DNA of 64,000 bases from Selenobaculum gibii (GCF_030273445.1 NZ_CP120678.1:149501-213500), one strand, 5' to 3'. Counted from the first letter of the stretch, positions 25,428 through 33,656 are shown. The notes: generated by a model from the letters alone, not told the origin. A program made the numbers and translations.

Positions 25428-25841
25428 ATGAAAACTGAAAGAATGGAAGAGTTATACCGTGAAATAGCTAATATTTTAAATAATATGGTACCCGAAGAAT
25501 GGCAAAAAATACATGTGTATGCAGAGGTAAGGGAAGGTTATGCCAGTGTGTTCTTTTACTACTATCCAATTGGGGTTAATACTCCAATGTATTCTTTAGA
25601 TATAACAGATAGATTTATTGTCAACGATGAATATTTTTCGGGTCTTGATCATCAACTTTATGATGCCTTTAGAAAACTTCTATCAGAATTTAAATTGCAA
25701 GAGCAACAAGCATGGACCAATTTAACATTAACATTGTATTCTGATGGGAACTTTAAAATTAACTATGAATATGATGACGTTGCGCAAATAAGTCCTGTAG
25801 AAAAAAAAGAAAAATGGAAAATTAAATATTTGAATTTGTAA
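25428..25841 (+). CDS. yezG: YezG-family immunity protein
   Basis: This 137-residue protein closely follows the YezG (DUF600) pattern. It has MEELYREIANILNNMVPEEW at the N-terminus, then VYAEVREGYASVFFYYYP and LYDAFRKLLSEFKLQEQQAW, and a C-terminal YEYDDVAQISPVEKKEKWKI. In Bacillus, YezG neutralises the nuclease tail of the LXG toxin YeeF. Here it lies 4 bp after an endonuclease-type toxin tail, which fits that role. The gene looks intact with a good AAGGAG site. With its toxin truncated, it may survive as protection against neighbours that carry the full toxin (inference). Confidence 0.88.
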   Translation: MKTERMEELYREIANILNNMVPEEWQKIHVYAEVREGYASVFFYYYPIGVNTPMYSLDITDRFIVNDEYFSGLDHQLYDAFRKLLSEFKLQEQQAWTNLTLTLYSDGNFKINYEYDDVAQISPVEKKEKWKIKYLNL

Positions 25842-25847
25842 TAGGTA

Positions 25848-26011
25848 AGGTGACGGTTATTGTGAAAATAACACCGGAAAAAGGGAACAAAAAAGTAACC
25901 TAACGAAAAATAGGCAAAAATTAAGTATATGTTATTGAGCTATATTAAAATTAGCTATTATTTAGTGGTGGCGATGATTACAAAATACAAAGGTGACGGT
26001 ACTCTTTGTCT
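25848..26011 (+). repeat. REP-like motifs, copies 5 (25848-25860) and 6 (25991-26011)
   Basis: A truncated copy (aggtgacggttat) directly follows the YezG gene. A fuller copy (ggtgacggtactctttgtct) lies 140 bp later. The sequence between them has no open frame of note and looks like the remains of another deleted cassette. Confidence 0.6.
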
Positions 26012-26028
26012 AAAACTTAATAGCTAAA

Positions 26029-26066
26029 TGAAAAATCAGAGGAAGCCCTATTTCCTCTGATTTTTT
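26029..26066 (+). terminator. Cassette terminator C
   Basis: The stem aaaaatcagagga / tcctctgatttttt is the same unit as the other cassette terminators. It should block read-through from upstream into the next cassette. Confidence 0.8.
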
Positions 26067-26260
26067 CAAATAGTTCCGTAAGCATCGGAATAGGTGGAAT
26101 AACCGGAATCAATGCAGGCTATAACAAAGCAAACGGCGAAGTAAAAGAAAACGCAGAAACACACATAGCAAGCACAATCACAGCAAAAGACACACTCACC
26201 ACAAAATCCGGACAAGACACCAACATCATAGGCAGCAAACTTGAAGGCAATACCGTAAAA

Positions 26261-28096
26261 ATGGAAGTTGGTAAAGACCTAAATATCGAAAGCCTTCAAG
26301 ATAAAGAAACCTATGACGAAAAGAATAATAGCAGTGGCTTTAATTTTAGCGTAGAGGTATCACAGCCAAAAGGAAAGCCAGCTACCTATGAAAATGCAGG
26401 AATCACAGGCGGTAAAAATAAAGGCAAGACAAACTCCACCTACGAAAGCGTAACCGACCAAGCCGGCATCTACGCAGGTAAAGGTGGCTTCGATATTGAA
26501 GTTGGCAAAAATACTGACTTAAAAGGTGCAGTCATTGCAAGTGAAGCGGATGCGAGTAAAAATAAACTTAGCACGGATACGCTGACTTATTCTGATATAG
26601 AAAATAAGGCGGAATATAGTTCAAGTAGTAGTGGATTTAACTTTGATTCAAAAGGTGAAATTCCAATCACCCCTAGCCAAGGAATGCCTGCAAATGGAGA
26701 AGCAGAATCAACAACAAAATCTGCAATAGCCGAAGGAACAATCGAAATACGAAGCAACGAAAATCAAAATATTAGTGATTTAAGCAGAAATACACAAGAA
26801 GCACTTAATAAACTAGAAAAAATCTTTGACGCAAAAACAGTAAAAGAACAGCAAGAACTAGCAGATTTATTTGGTGAAGTCGCATTTAAAGCAGTAGGAG
26901 ATATCGCAGATAGAAATTGGAAAAATGCAAAAACACCAGAAGAAAAAGCGAAATGGGCAGAAGGCGGGGAATACAAAATCCTCCTACATACACTTGTAGG
27001 AAGAATGATGTCTGAATTTGCTGGGAATGGATTTAAGTCTGGAGCAATAAGTGCAGGAATAAGCCAAGCATTGCAAAACCAACTATCTAAAATAGAAGAT
27101 AAAGGTCTTAGGCTAATTGCAGGAGGTCTAGTCGCAGGAACGGTCAATAAGGTACTAGGATTAAAACCGGAAGTTGGGTCAAGTATAGCGATAAGTGGCA
27201 TAAAAAATAATGATTATTGCCATAGACCAACAACAGAAGGGTCATATATATTTGTAGAAGGACAAGGATATTTTATAATAGAAAATGGTATAGATGTATA
27301 TATGCAAGGGGATGTTCCGCCAGCAGGAGCAGTTGTTTGGTATCAAGACTATGACAATCAAGACTATGGAAATGAGTTTATAAAAGGTGATGGAGGAATA
27401 AATCTTAGCGACACATATTTTCAATGGGAAGAAAGAACAATAATTGCCGGAGCAGGAATGGCACAACAATATGTAAAAATACATGTTGCTGTAGATGATA
27501 ACGAAAATGATATTTCGGTAAATGGTATGCCACTAATAAGTCCAGATGATTATGGGGAATATCAAAGAGCTTTAGATTTATACAATTACTATGGTGGAAC
27601 AAGTATGGATGCTAAGGCAGGTATGATACTTCTTGAGGGCGGTGCTAGTTTAACTGGAAATGGAACAAAAGTAATTGATGGAATGAGAATTATTGAGGGA
27701 AAAGTAGGAGGAAAAATACCCTTAGATGATTTCATAAAAATTAGAAGTCAATCAATTCATAATGGAGAGGCTGAATTAATGACTCTTGGTAAGTATACAA
27801 ATGGAACAGATTCATATATATCGGTAGCAGGAGAAAATTCAACATATTTTGATTTGGGAACTAAATGGGAAAACGTAAGAAATAGATATAACCTAACGAA
27901 TAATGAAATGTTTGAATATTTTAATAAGCCTGCACTTGATGACGCAATTAGTAATGGTAAGGTAATTCAATTTTCTCATAATCCAGAATTACCAGCATAT
28001 GAGAATAGTTTCTTGGCACAAGAGTGGAAATATTTAAAAGATAAATATGGTTATCAATCTTTAAAAAAAGAAGGAGATGTGTGGATTGCAAGATAA
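26261..28096 (+). CDS. Orphan CdiA C-terminal cassette with intact toxin tail, cassette 4
   Basis: An open frame of 611 codons can start at ATG 26261, but the same frame extends back to about 26081 without a start or ribosome site. This is a 5'-truncated tpsA copy. It covers the last haemagglutinin repeats (MEVGKDLNIESLQDKETYDE, AEGTIEIRS), the pretoxin region (EYKILLHTLVGRMMSEFAGN) and a KNND border near residue 314. A new tail then diverges completely from the main TpsA. It ends with ELMTLGKYTNGTDSYISVAG, FDLGTKWENV, FNKPALDDAI and IQFSHNPELPAYENSF, a C-terminal module I associate with polymorphic toxins but cannot assign an activity. It is probably silent unless recombined onto full-length tpsA. 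Confidence 0.8.
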   Translation: MEVGKDLNIESLQDKETYDEKNNSSGFNFSVEVSQPKGKPATYENAGITGGKNKGKTNSTYESVTDQAGIYAGKGGFDIEVGKNTDLKGAVIASEADASKNKLSTDTLTYSDIENKAEYSSSSSGFNFDSKGEIPITPSQGMPANGEAESTTKSAIAEGTIEIRSNENQNISDLSRNTQEALNKLEKIFDAKTVKEQQELADLFGEVAFKAVGDIADRNWKNAKTPEEKAKWAEGGEYKILLHTLVGRMMSEFAGNGFKSGAISAGISQALQNQLSKIEDKGLRLIAGGLVAGTVNKVLGLKPEVGSSIAISGIKNNDYCHRPTTEGSYIFVEGQGYFIIENGIDVYMQGDVPPAGAVVWYQDYDNQDYGNEFIKGDGGINLSDTYFQWEERTIIAGAGMAQQYVKIHVAVDDNENDISVNGMPLISPDDYGEYQRALDLYNYYGGTSMDAKAGMILLEGGASLTGNGTKVIDGMRIIEGKVGGKIPLDDFIKIRSQSIHNGEAELMTLGKYTNGTDSYISVAGENSTYFDLGTKWENVRNRYNLTNNEMFEYFNKPALDDAISNGKVIQFSHNPELPAYENSFLAQEWKYLKDKYGYQSLKKEGDVWIAR

Positions 28097-28427
28097 AAAA
28101 AGTATAATGATTGCAGATTCTATAATGAATATATTGAAAAACTATTTCAGAGAGAAAATTGATGGTTTTGTGATTTCTGATGCAACGGATATTCCGTATA
28201 ACATGTTTAGCATAGAATTTAGATTATATAATTATTTTCCGATTATATTAAACTATGATAGAGGAAGTTTTGGTTGTGCAATTTCTTATGGAGAGCAAGG
28301 GATTGCTTTAGAAAATAGCCAAAGGTGGTATGATGAAGCTGATATGAATGTATTTGTTAAGGAATTAGATGAACAAATAAAATTAAGAATTCCAGATAAA
28401 TTTTTGGATTATTATGGATGGAAATAG
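28086..28427 (+). CDS. Probable orphan immunity protein, cassette 4
   Basis: The start is most likely TTG at 28086, 9 bp after AAGGAG (28071-28076). ATG 28077 touches the ribosome site, and ATG 28107 has none. The gene overlaps the last codons of the toxin frame, as in the main toxin/immunity pair. The product of about 113 residues is cytoplasmic and mixed alpha/beta (MIADSIMNILKNYFREKIDG ... QRWYDEADMNVFVKELDEQI). I recognise no family; the call rests on overlap and position. A degenerate REP-like motif and the shared terminator follow. Confidence 0.7.
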   Translation: MQDKKSIMIADSIMNILKNYFREKIDGFVISDATDIPYNMFSIEFRLYNYFPIILNYDRGSFGCAISYGEQGIALENSQRWYDEADMNVFVKELDEQIKLRIPDKFLDYYGWK

Positions 28428-28478
28428 AGGATAGATAAAGGAAGAAATGGTTTTTCTGTCTCAAACTTAATAGCTAAA

Positions 28479-28520
28479 TAAAAAAACAGAGGAGATAGAG
28501 CATTATTTCCTCTGTTTTTT
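28479..28520 (+). terminator. Cassette terminator D
   Basis: The stem aaaaacagagga / tcctctgttttttt is preceded by the common acttaatagctaaata segment and a degraded REP-like motif near 28436-28461. Confidence 0.75.
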
Positions 28521-28523
28521 TAG

Positions 28524-28560
28524 TTCCGCAAGTATCGGAATAGGTGGAATAACCGGAATT
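28524..28560 (+). pseudogene. Stub of a further TpsA fragment
   Basis: About 35 bp (gcaagtatcggaataggtgg and onward) match the start of the TpsA arms at 25033 and 26084. IS3-derived sequence then interrupts the match. This shows that at least one more cassette once followed. Confidence 0.7.
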
Positions 28561-28640
28561 GCAGCCTTCTCGGTTTAATGGACACGAAAAACAATAAAAA
28601 AACTAAAAGAATCTTAGGATAGCTTTAAAATAGAAAATTA

Positions 28641-28950
28641 TCAAGCTACTGAGTTTGATAAGATAAATTTTTCGAAATCATTTGGAGATATCCAACCTAT
28701 ACCACTATGAGAACGAACAGAATTATAGTACGTTTCAATATATCGAAAAATAGCTGTCTGCTCAGCTTGACGAGTAGAAAAACGCTGCAAATAAACAAAT
28801 TCACATTTTAAGCAATTAAAGAAATTCTCAGCAACAGCATTATTATAAGGATTACCACGCCTAGACATGCTTTGTTGAATATGATGATGCTTTAAAAGGT
28901 CTCTATAAGCATAACAAGCATACTTTTGTGTCCACCAAATCGAGAAAGGG
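28641..28950 (-). pseudogene. IS3-family transposase OrfB, C-terminal fragment
   Basis: The minus-strand frame encodes YACYAYRDLLKHHHIQQSMS, RRGNPYNNAVAENFFNCLKC and EFVYLQRFSTRQAEQTAIFR, ending with YYNSVRSHSGIGWISPNDFE. This is the last third of an IS3-type DDE integrase with its final catalytic Glu (AENFF). The motif expected just upstream (HSDRGxQYA) is garbled to SIWWTQKYA, showing frame damage. The rest of the IS is absent and is replaced by RAYT-derived sequence. It is non-functional. Confidence 0.88.
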
Positions 28951-28959
28951 CGCACAATT

Positions 28960-29028
28960 ATACCACTAAGAAAATTAGCAGAAATAACAGGTATTAATAA
29001 AGATAAAATAAATATATTAACAAAATAA
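28960..29028 (+). pseudogene. RAYT C-terminal remnant
   Basis: The frame IPLRKLAEITGINKDKINIL-TK-stop shares 36 identical bases with the RAYT gene (24195-24230). It preserves the normal RAYT C-terminus that the other copy has lost. The inverted REP-like motif follows 2 bp later. Confidence 0.8.
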
Positions 29029-29030
29029 TT

Positions 29031-29051
29031 AGACAAAAAGAACCGTAACCT
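29031..29051 (-). repeat. Inverted REP-like motif (right end of a RAYT element)
   Basis: agacaaaaagaaccgtaacc is the reverse complement of the left-end motif with one change. It marks the right border of the toxin-cassette array. Confidence 0.75.
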
Positions 29052-29097
29052 TTGTACTCCTTTATCTTTTTTGTTAAATTAGAGCCTTTATTATGAA

Positions 29098-29466
29098 TTA
29101 GTTATCAGATAGATTAGTTTTTTGGGGTGCATTGCTAAGATTAAGTGAAGGGGTAGGTTCTGCACAGACAATACTATTTTGAATAAGGTACGATTTGGTT
29201 GCTTCATCTGAGTAAGAATATCCTTTTTCAATCATTGATTTAATAAAAATCTTATTATAAAAATATGCAAAAATTGGGCCGACAAATAGAGCGCCAAATC
29301 CTGCCGTGCATAATGCTGTAAATAAAGAAATCAAAAATAAAATTGCTGCCCATTTGATATCTCCACGAATTAATGGGACGAAGATTCCGAATAAAAAGGT
29401 TGTCCAAGAGTATCCTGTAGGACATTGTTTTACAAGTCCAGTACTTTGATTTTTTAAAGTAATCAT
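29098..29466 (-). CDS. Small membrane protein, HrgC/DUF2628-like
   Basis: The start at 29466 (MITLKNQSTGLVKQCPTGYSW) is preferred; the upstream ATG at 29478 directly abuts the AGAGG site. The 122-residue product has a short N-terminal beta region, GYSWTTFLFGIFVPLIRGDI, two membrane helices (about 35-75) and a helix KSMIEKGYSYSDEAT. This resembles small host-range-type membrane proteins whose function is not established. It is just outside the toxin array and converges with it. Confidence 0.65.
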   Translation of the reverse strand: MITLKNQSTGLVKQCPTGYSWTTFLFGIFVPLIRGDIKWAAILFLISLFTALCTAGFGALFVGPIFAYFYNKIFIKSMIEKGYSYSDEATKSYLIQNSIVCAEPTPSLNLSNAPQKTNLSDN

Positions 29467-29647
29467 AAAAAAACACATCCTCTATAAAAATATTAACTCC
29501 ATGATAATTACAATAATACCATATTATAACATAAAATTAAAGGGAAAATATTTTAAAAAAGTAAATTTAATTATATTTATGGACTTTTTTGTAAATTCAT
29601 GATATGGTCAATAATGATATGTTTTTCAATAAAATGGATTTGGAGTG

Positions 29648-31255
29648 ATGGGGTTGTTATTTTGGAATCAGGGGATTAGGTTTTTATTAGGTGTTGTTGC
29701 ATTAGGCTGTTTAATGTTTTATCCAGAAGTTAGCTTTGCAGCTGAGAATGGAGAAAATATAGTTCAGCAGTCAACTAATAATGAAATTTTCCTTGCAAAA
29801 GTTAAGGAAAATGGTAAATGGGGCTACATTGACCAAACGGGAAGGTCCATTATCCCAATTGTTTTTAATGATGTGGGTGATTTTTCATCTGGAATAGCAA
29901 AAGTTAAATTGAACGGTAAGTATGGATATTATAATAAGACAGGAAAAGAAATTATTCCAGCAATTTACGATGAGTTGGGTGATATAGAGGGAGGAATGAT
30001 TTGGGCAAAACTCAAAGGAAAATACGGTTATTTTGATACGCTGGGACAGCTAGTAATTCCTTTTGAATTTGATGATTTTGTAGGTTTTAACGATGACCTA
30101 TTTCTTTTAAAGAAAAATAAAGATTGGCAGTATTATAATAAAACTGGTCAAAAAGCTTTTGAGGGAACATATAAGAATGCTTCTTTTTTTTATAATGGTT
30201 TAGCGTCGGTTTCACAAGATGATAAATATGGCTACATAAATAAAAAAGGTGAAATAGTCATTCCTTATCAATATAAGTCCGCGAATCGTTTTAGTGAAGG
30301 GCTAGCAGCTGTTAGAGAAAATGGTAAGTGGGGTGTTATTAATAAAGAGGGTAAAATGGTAATAAAACCACAATTCAGTGCATGGATTTATAACTTTGAA
30401 GATGGGATTGCAACGATAAAAGATGGTGGAAAATATAAATATATAGATAAAAAAGGTGAACTGCTTTGCGAGGCAGATTTTGATGAAGTATATCCTTTTA
30501 ATGGTGAAATTGCTGAGGTTAGGAAAAAGGTAAGCAAGTTTTGTTGGGGCGGTTTTTTACTGACTGTAGCAATGGGAAGTATCGTTGATCATCCAGCACC
30601 TAATACTAGCGTAAGAAGAATTGAAATTGACCAAAATGATTTAACAACGCAGAAACAAAAACGCGGGTATATAGATAAAAAAGGTGATTTTGTTATATCA
30701 ACAAAGAATGATCAGGTGGATAAATTTCATGAGGGTATAGTGCGAGTAGTTACTGATGGAAAAAGTGGCTATATGAATATAAAAGGAGAATATATAATTC
30801 CTGCCCAATATGATGCGATATTAGGGTTTTCCGAGGGTGTAGTAGGGGCAAGTAAGGATAAAAAATGGGGATATGTAGACTTAAAGGGAAATGAAGTAAT
30901 TCCTTTTAAATATGATATGGTTTCTGATTTTAGTGAAGGGCTTGCAGCAGTTAAGGTACTGGACAAATGGGCATGTATTAATAAAGAGGGAACTCAGATT
31001 GTTCGTTTAAAATACAATGCCATTAATGGATTTTCTGAAGGGGTGACTACTGCAAAGATAAATAATGCTTGGGTTATTCTTGATACAGCAGGTAATATAA
31101 TAATGTCAGAAAATGCAGCGATTGAAGATATGACATATTCTAAAAATGGTTTGATTCAATTTAAAGAAAATAAAAAATGGGGTTATATGAATTATCAAGG
31201 CGACAAGGTAATTGAAGCAAAATATGATTCTGTTACAGATTTCTTGAAAAGTTAA
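29648..31255 (+). CDS. Exported WG-repeat protein
   Basis: The start is ATG at 29648; TTG at 29654 is better spaced from GGAG (29642-29645) and may be the true start. A signal peptide (about 1-33, ending FAA) precedes roughly ten WG/KWGYI-type repeats of about 45-50 residues (NGKWGYIDQTGRSIIPIVFN, DKYGYINKKGEIVIPYQYKS, KKWGYVDLKGNEVIPFKYDM). An irregular insert lies near residues 285-330. WG repeats form beta-rich surface-binding arrays. In other bacteria they occur on exported or envelope proteins, usually with unknown partners. A strong terminator follows. Confidence 0.8.
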   Translation: MGLLFWNQGIRFLLGVVALGCLMFYPEVSFAAENGENIVQQSTNNEIFLAKVKENGKWGYIDQTGRSIIPIVFNDVGDFSSGIAKVKLNGKYGYYNKTGKEIIPAIYDELGDIEGGMIWAKLKGKYGYFDTLGQLVIPFEFDDFVGFNDDLFLLKKNKDWQYYNKTGQKAFEGTYKNASFFYNGLASVSQDDKYGYINKKGEIVIPYQYKSANRFSEGLAAVRENGKWGVINKEGKMVIKPQFSAWIYNFEDGIATIKDGGKYKYIDKKGELLCEADFDEVYPFNGEIAEVRKKVSKFCWGGFLLTVAMGSIVDHPAPNTSVRRIEIDQNDLTTQKQKRGYIDKKGDFVISTKNDQVDKFHEGIVRVVTDGKSGYMNIKGEYIIPAQYDAILGFSEGVVGASKDKKWGYVDLKGNEVIPFKYDMVSDFSEGLAAVKVLDKWACINKEGTQIVRLKYNAINGFSEGVTTAKINNAWVILDTAGNIIMSENAAIEDMTYSKNGLIQFKENKKWGYMNYQGDKVIEAKYDSVTDFLKS

Positions 31256-31262
31256 AACGACG

Positions 31263-31312
31263 AAAAGAGGTTATGATTAGCGAGTTTAATCGCTAATCAT
31301 AACCTCTTTTTA
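31263..31312. terminator. Bidirectional terminator
   Basis: A near-perfect stem of about 20 bp (aaaagaggttatgattagcg with its complement) around a short loop has A/T runs on both sides. It lies between the converging WG and Lrp genes. Confidence 0.9.
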
Positions 31313-31334
31313 TAAGATTAAATACAAATTACAG

Positions 31335-31766
31335 TTATTTAATTTTACTAATAGAAATATTAAGTTGATACGTCCCATAAAGGGAAAGTTGATCTAGTAG
31401 GGCATTGAGTTCCTCTTGGTTTTTTGCATGTACTTTTAATAGATAGCAGCCATGACCACTTATTTTATGGGCTTCTTTTATTGTGTAATGGGATTTGATT
31501 AGTTTTTGCAAGCCAAGGTGGTCGAGGTTTTTCATAAAGAGAATAATAAAACATTGTATTGAATTATTTAGTTTTGATTCATCAATCTCAATAGTAAAAT
31601 GTTTGATGACGCCAGTTGATTCTAGTTTATCAATTCTAGCTGCTACCGCGGGAGCGGATAGATGAACTAGCTCTGAAATGTCTTTTAATTGCATTCTAGA
31701 ATTCATTTTTAGGCAATCAATGATTTGGATATCCGTAGAATCTAAGTTTATGGTTTTATCATTCAT
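31335..31766 (-). CDS. Lrp/AsnC-family transcriptional regulator
   Basis: The 143-residue product (from ATG 31766; TTG 31778 is possible) begins with the AsnC winged-helix domain: LDSTDIQIIDCLKMNSRMQL, then DISELVHLSAPAVAARIDKL and ESTGVIKHF (residues 8-65). The C-terminal RAM/ligand-binding domain follows (about 70-143, with AHKISGHGCYLLKVHAKNQE). Such regulators sense amino acids or related small molecules and form octamers. It is transcribed away from the isochorismatase-like gene 280 bp upstream, so control of that gene is plausible. Confidence 0.9.
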   Translation of the reverse strand: MNDKTINLDSTDIQIIDCLKMNSRMQLKDISELVHLSAPAVAARIDKLESTGVIKHFTIEIDESKLNNSIQCFIILFMKNLDHLGLQKLIKSHYTIKEAHKISGHGCYLLKVHAKNQEELNALLDQLSLYGTYQLNISISKIK

Positions 31767-32047
31767 CTTTATCCACAACCTTTTTAAATTATTTTTTTTC
31801 CTTAAAAACTTTAATAAATAAAGGATTATCCTAGATAATCTTTCTCTAAAAAAATAGCAAAATGCTAAACTTTAGATGTGATCACAATTTAGTTATGAAC
31901 TAAGATTTAGATAGGGTTAAAAATGCATTTGAATCAAGCCATGCCTTATCTATATAAAATCATAAGAGTTTTTAGCTCTTTTTGCAATGTTGATGTATCT
32001 TTATATAAATAAATTTAGAGGTATATTTTGAAAGGGGATTTATTATT

Positions 32048-32587
32048 ATGGATAATAATGTTTTATTGCTTATTGATTTTCAAAGAGAATATAATACCAA
32101 AGGACGCCCGTTCTATATCAAAGAGATTGAGGAAAGTTTAAAAAATGCACAAAGTGTTTTACATTACGCTAGGAAAAATAAATGGACGATTATTCACGTA
32201 AAACATTATAATGATTTAGAATTCAAAAATACAGAAGTTTTTTTAAAAGGGAATAAGTATGCAGAATATATAGATGAATTTATTCCCTTGAAAACAGAAG
32301 CTGAATTTGGAAAAAATAATTATTCTTGTTTTTCAAATGAAGAGTTTACGGGGTTTCTAGAAAAATATAAATCGGCAAAAATTTTTGTTGTTGGTTACAA
32401 TTCAAGAATGTGTGTGCTTTCAACAATTATAGAAGGGTATCATAAAGGGTATAAGTTCTATTTGGTGCATGATAGTTCAAATGCAAAGGCGGATATGATA
32501 TATACAGAAAAAGAAATACATGGAGTAATGACTTCTGTATTAGCTACTTTTTCGCAGGTTGTTTCAACAAAAGAAATAGTAAAATAG
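32048..32587 (+). CDS. Isochorismatase-like cysteine hydrolase
   Basis: This 179-residue cytoplasmic enzyme has the Asp-Lys-Cys triad of the family: Asp10 in LLLIDFQ, Lys near 83 in EAEFGKNNYS, and Cys near 120 in YNSRMCVLST. The Cys motif position and overall length match nicotinamidase/isochorismatase-superfamily hydrolases. The substrate cannot be told from sequence. GAAAGGGGA lies about 8 bp upstream of the ATG. The divergent Lrp-type regulator suggests induction by an amide or amino-acid derivative. A terminator-like hairpin downstream belongs to an opposing RNA gene. Confidence 0.85.
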   Translation: MDNNVLLLIDFQREYNTKGRPFYIKEIEESLKNAQSVLHYARKNKWTIIHVKHYNDLEFKNTEVFLKGNKYAEYIDEFIPLKTEAEFGKNNYSCFSNEEFTGFLEKYKSAKIFVVGYNSRMCVLSTIIEGYHKGYKFYLVHDSSNAKADMIYTEKEIHGVMTSVLATFSQVVSTKEIVK

Positions 32588-32638
32588 GTATTCTTTAAAA
32601 GTGCATTATAATAAAATATTTTTTAAAACATAAATAAA

Positions 32639-32689
32639 ACAGCTAGAGGACTAAAACATCACTACTTTCGATGTTTGCCCTCTAGCTGT
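32639..32689 (-). terminator. Terminator of the candidate RNA gene
   Basis: On the minus strand acagctagagg pairs with cctctagctgt, with an inner stem aaacatc/gatgttt. A T-rich tract (ttttatttatgtttt) follows. Confidence 0.8.
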
Positions 32690-33209
32690 ACCTATAGTTT
32701 GACATTGGGTTACTATACCTCATTCATTATTTTGTTGTCCGATATTCACTTGTCTGGACTCCTTTTCATCAGAGACCTCATACTGTTTATTTCTATAGCT
32801 AGCCTAACTAAAAAATATTATTTACAGGCGCGATCGCACGGCAGATGAGCCATTGTCGCTAACTAAACTATATAGAGAAACATACAAGTAAAATCTAAAT
32901 GGGTAGCCATTCATGTCATGACATTCAGAACAGGAATCTTTGTTGCGCATTGTTGCAATCAATGCGTTCTTCTAGGGGTAAACGGATTCACCTTACACGA
33001 ATACTTACCGTCCTCTTCTGTGCCGTATCAGTATCTTCTCTCACCAAGAGTATACATCCGTCGGGATTGCATCTCTACATAGGTAACGAGTAAGATCTTT
33101 CAAACAATTTATTTGCACCGTGACGTTAAGCTTATGTTGGGATGACTTGTTCGGTCATGTCTTCGATAAACCTCACTTCCCTTCTGTATGAAGATTTCCT
33201 ATTCCTTAT
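32639..33209 (-). ncRNA. Candidate large structured non-coding RNA (~570 nt), unassigned
   Basis: This minus-strand unit is defined by a consensus promoter (33216-33244) and an intrinsic terminator (32639-32689). No credible gene lies between them: the 64-codon frame at 32899-33093 has no ribosome site and no protein-like pattern. The sequence is visibly richer in G+C and in mixed composition than the surrounding intergenic DNA. It contains many local inverted repeats, e.g. ttgttgcgcattgttgcaatcaa near 32940 and cgcgatcgcacggcagatgagc near 32828. It is not RNase P, tmRNA, SRP or 6S by the signatures I know. The length fits the large ornate classes such as ROOL or OLE, but I cannot confirm membership. 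Confidence 0.6.
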
Positions 33210-33215
33210 GGCTTT

Positions 33216-33244
33216 ATTATAGCATAACCAAAAATTTATTTCAA
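33216..33244 (-). promoter_or_regulatory. Consensus promoter of the candidate RNA gene
   Basis: On the minus strand TTGAAA (33239-33244) is followed by exactly 17 bp and then TATAAT (33216-33221). This is among the best sigma-70/sigma-A matches in the window. Confidence 0.8.
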
Positions 33245-33425
33245 TATTCAGATTATTTAAAATTTATAAATATTTTCGCTGATTTTCGATTGAATTTGCT
33301 AATTTAATTGGAGAAGGAAGAAGAGGTACTTTCTAAAATTATTTTTATATTTTAGGGCTAGGATACTTAGGTTAGGGGACAAATTACATCTTGAAACATA
33401 TTATGTAATATAGGAGGTGAACGAT

Positions 33426-33647
33426 ATGTCTGATATGGAGCGTTCTAAAATAGAAGAAATTGTTCGATTTACAATTGATGAATATTGTGATAATTGGATT
33501 TTGTGGGTTGTGGTTTTACTATTAGCTTTTGTTCTTTTGATGGGAAATACTTTTTCGTTTTGGCTTGGGGTATTAGTGGGTTTGGCAATTCCATACTATA
33601 TCATTCCACACTATTTCCCTAACAAGTGTGAAACCGTTGCTGAATAG
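33426..33647 (+). CDS. Small membrane protein, 73 aa
   Basis: The start at 33426 (MSDMERSKIEEIVRFTIDEY) has AGGAGG 8 bp upstream. The product has an acidic N-terminal helix and two membrane segments (about 28-45 and 49-62: WILWVVVLLLAFVLLMG, FWLGVLVGLAIPYYI). Its family is not recognised. A terminator shared with the converging glucosaminidase gene follows. Confidence 0.65.
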   Translation: MSDMERSKIEEIVRFTIDEYCDNWILWVVVLLLAFVLLMGNTFSFWLGVLVGLAIPYYIIPHYFPNKCETVAE

Positions 33648-33656
33648 ATTCTATGG

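Noticed and set aside
32899-33093. Possible 64-aa gene
   Set aside because: No ribosome site, no protein-like pattern, and it lies antisense to the candidate RNA gene.
32639-33209. tmRNA, RNase P, SRP or 6S RNA
   Set aside because: The conserved ends and core sequences of those RNAs are not visible on either strand.
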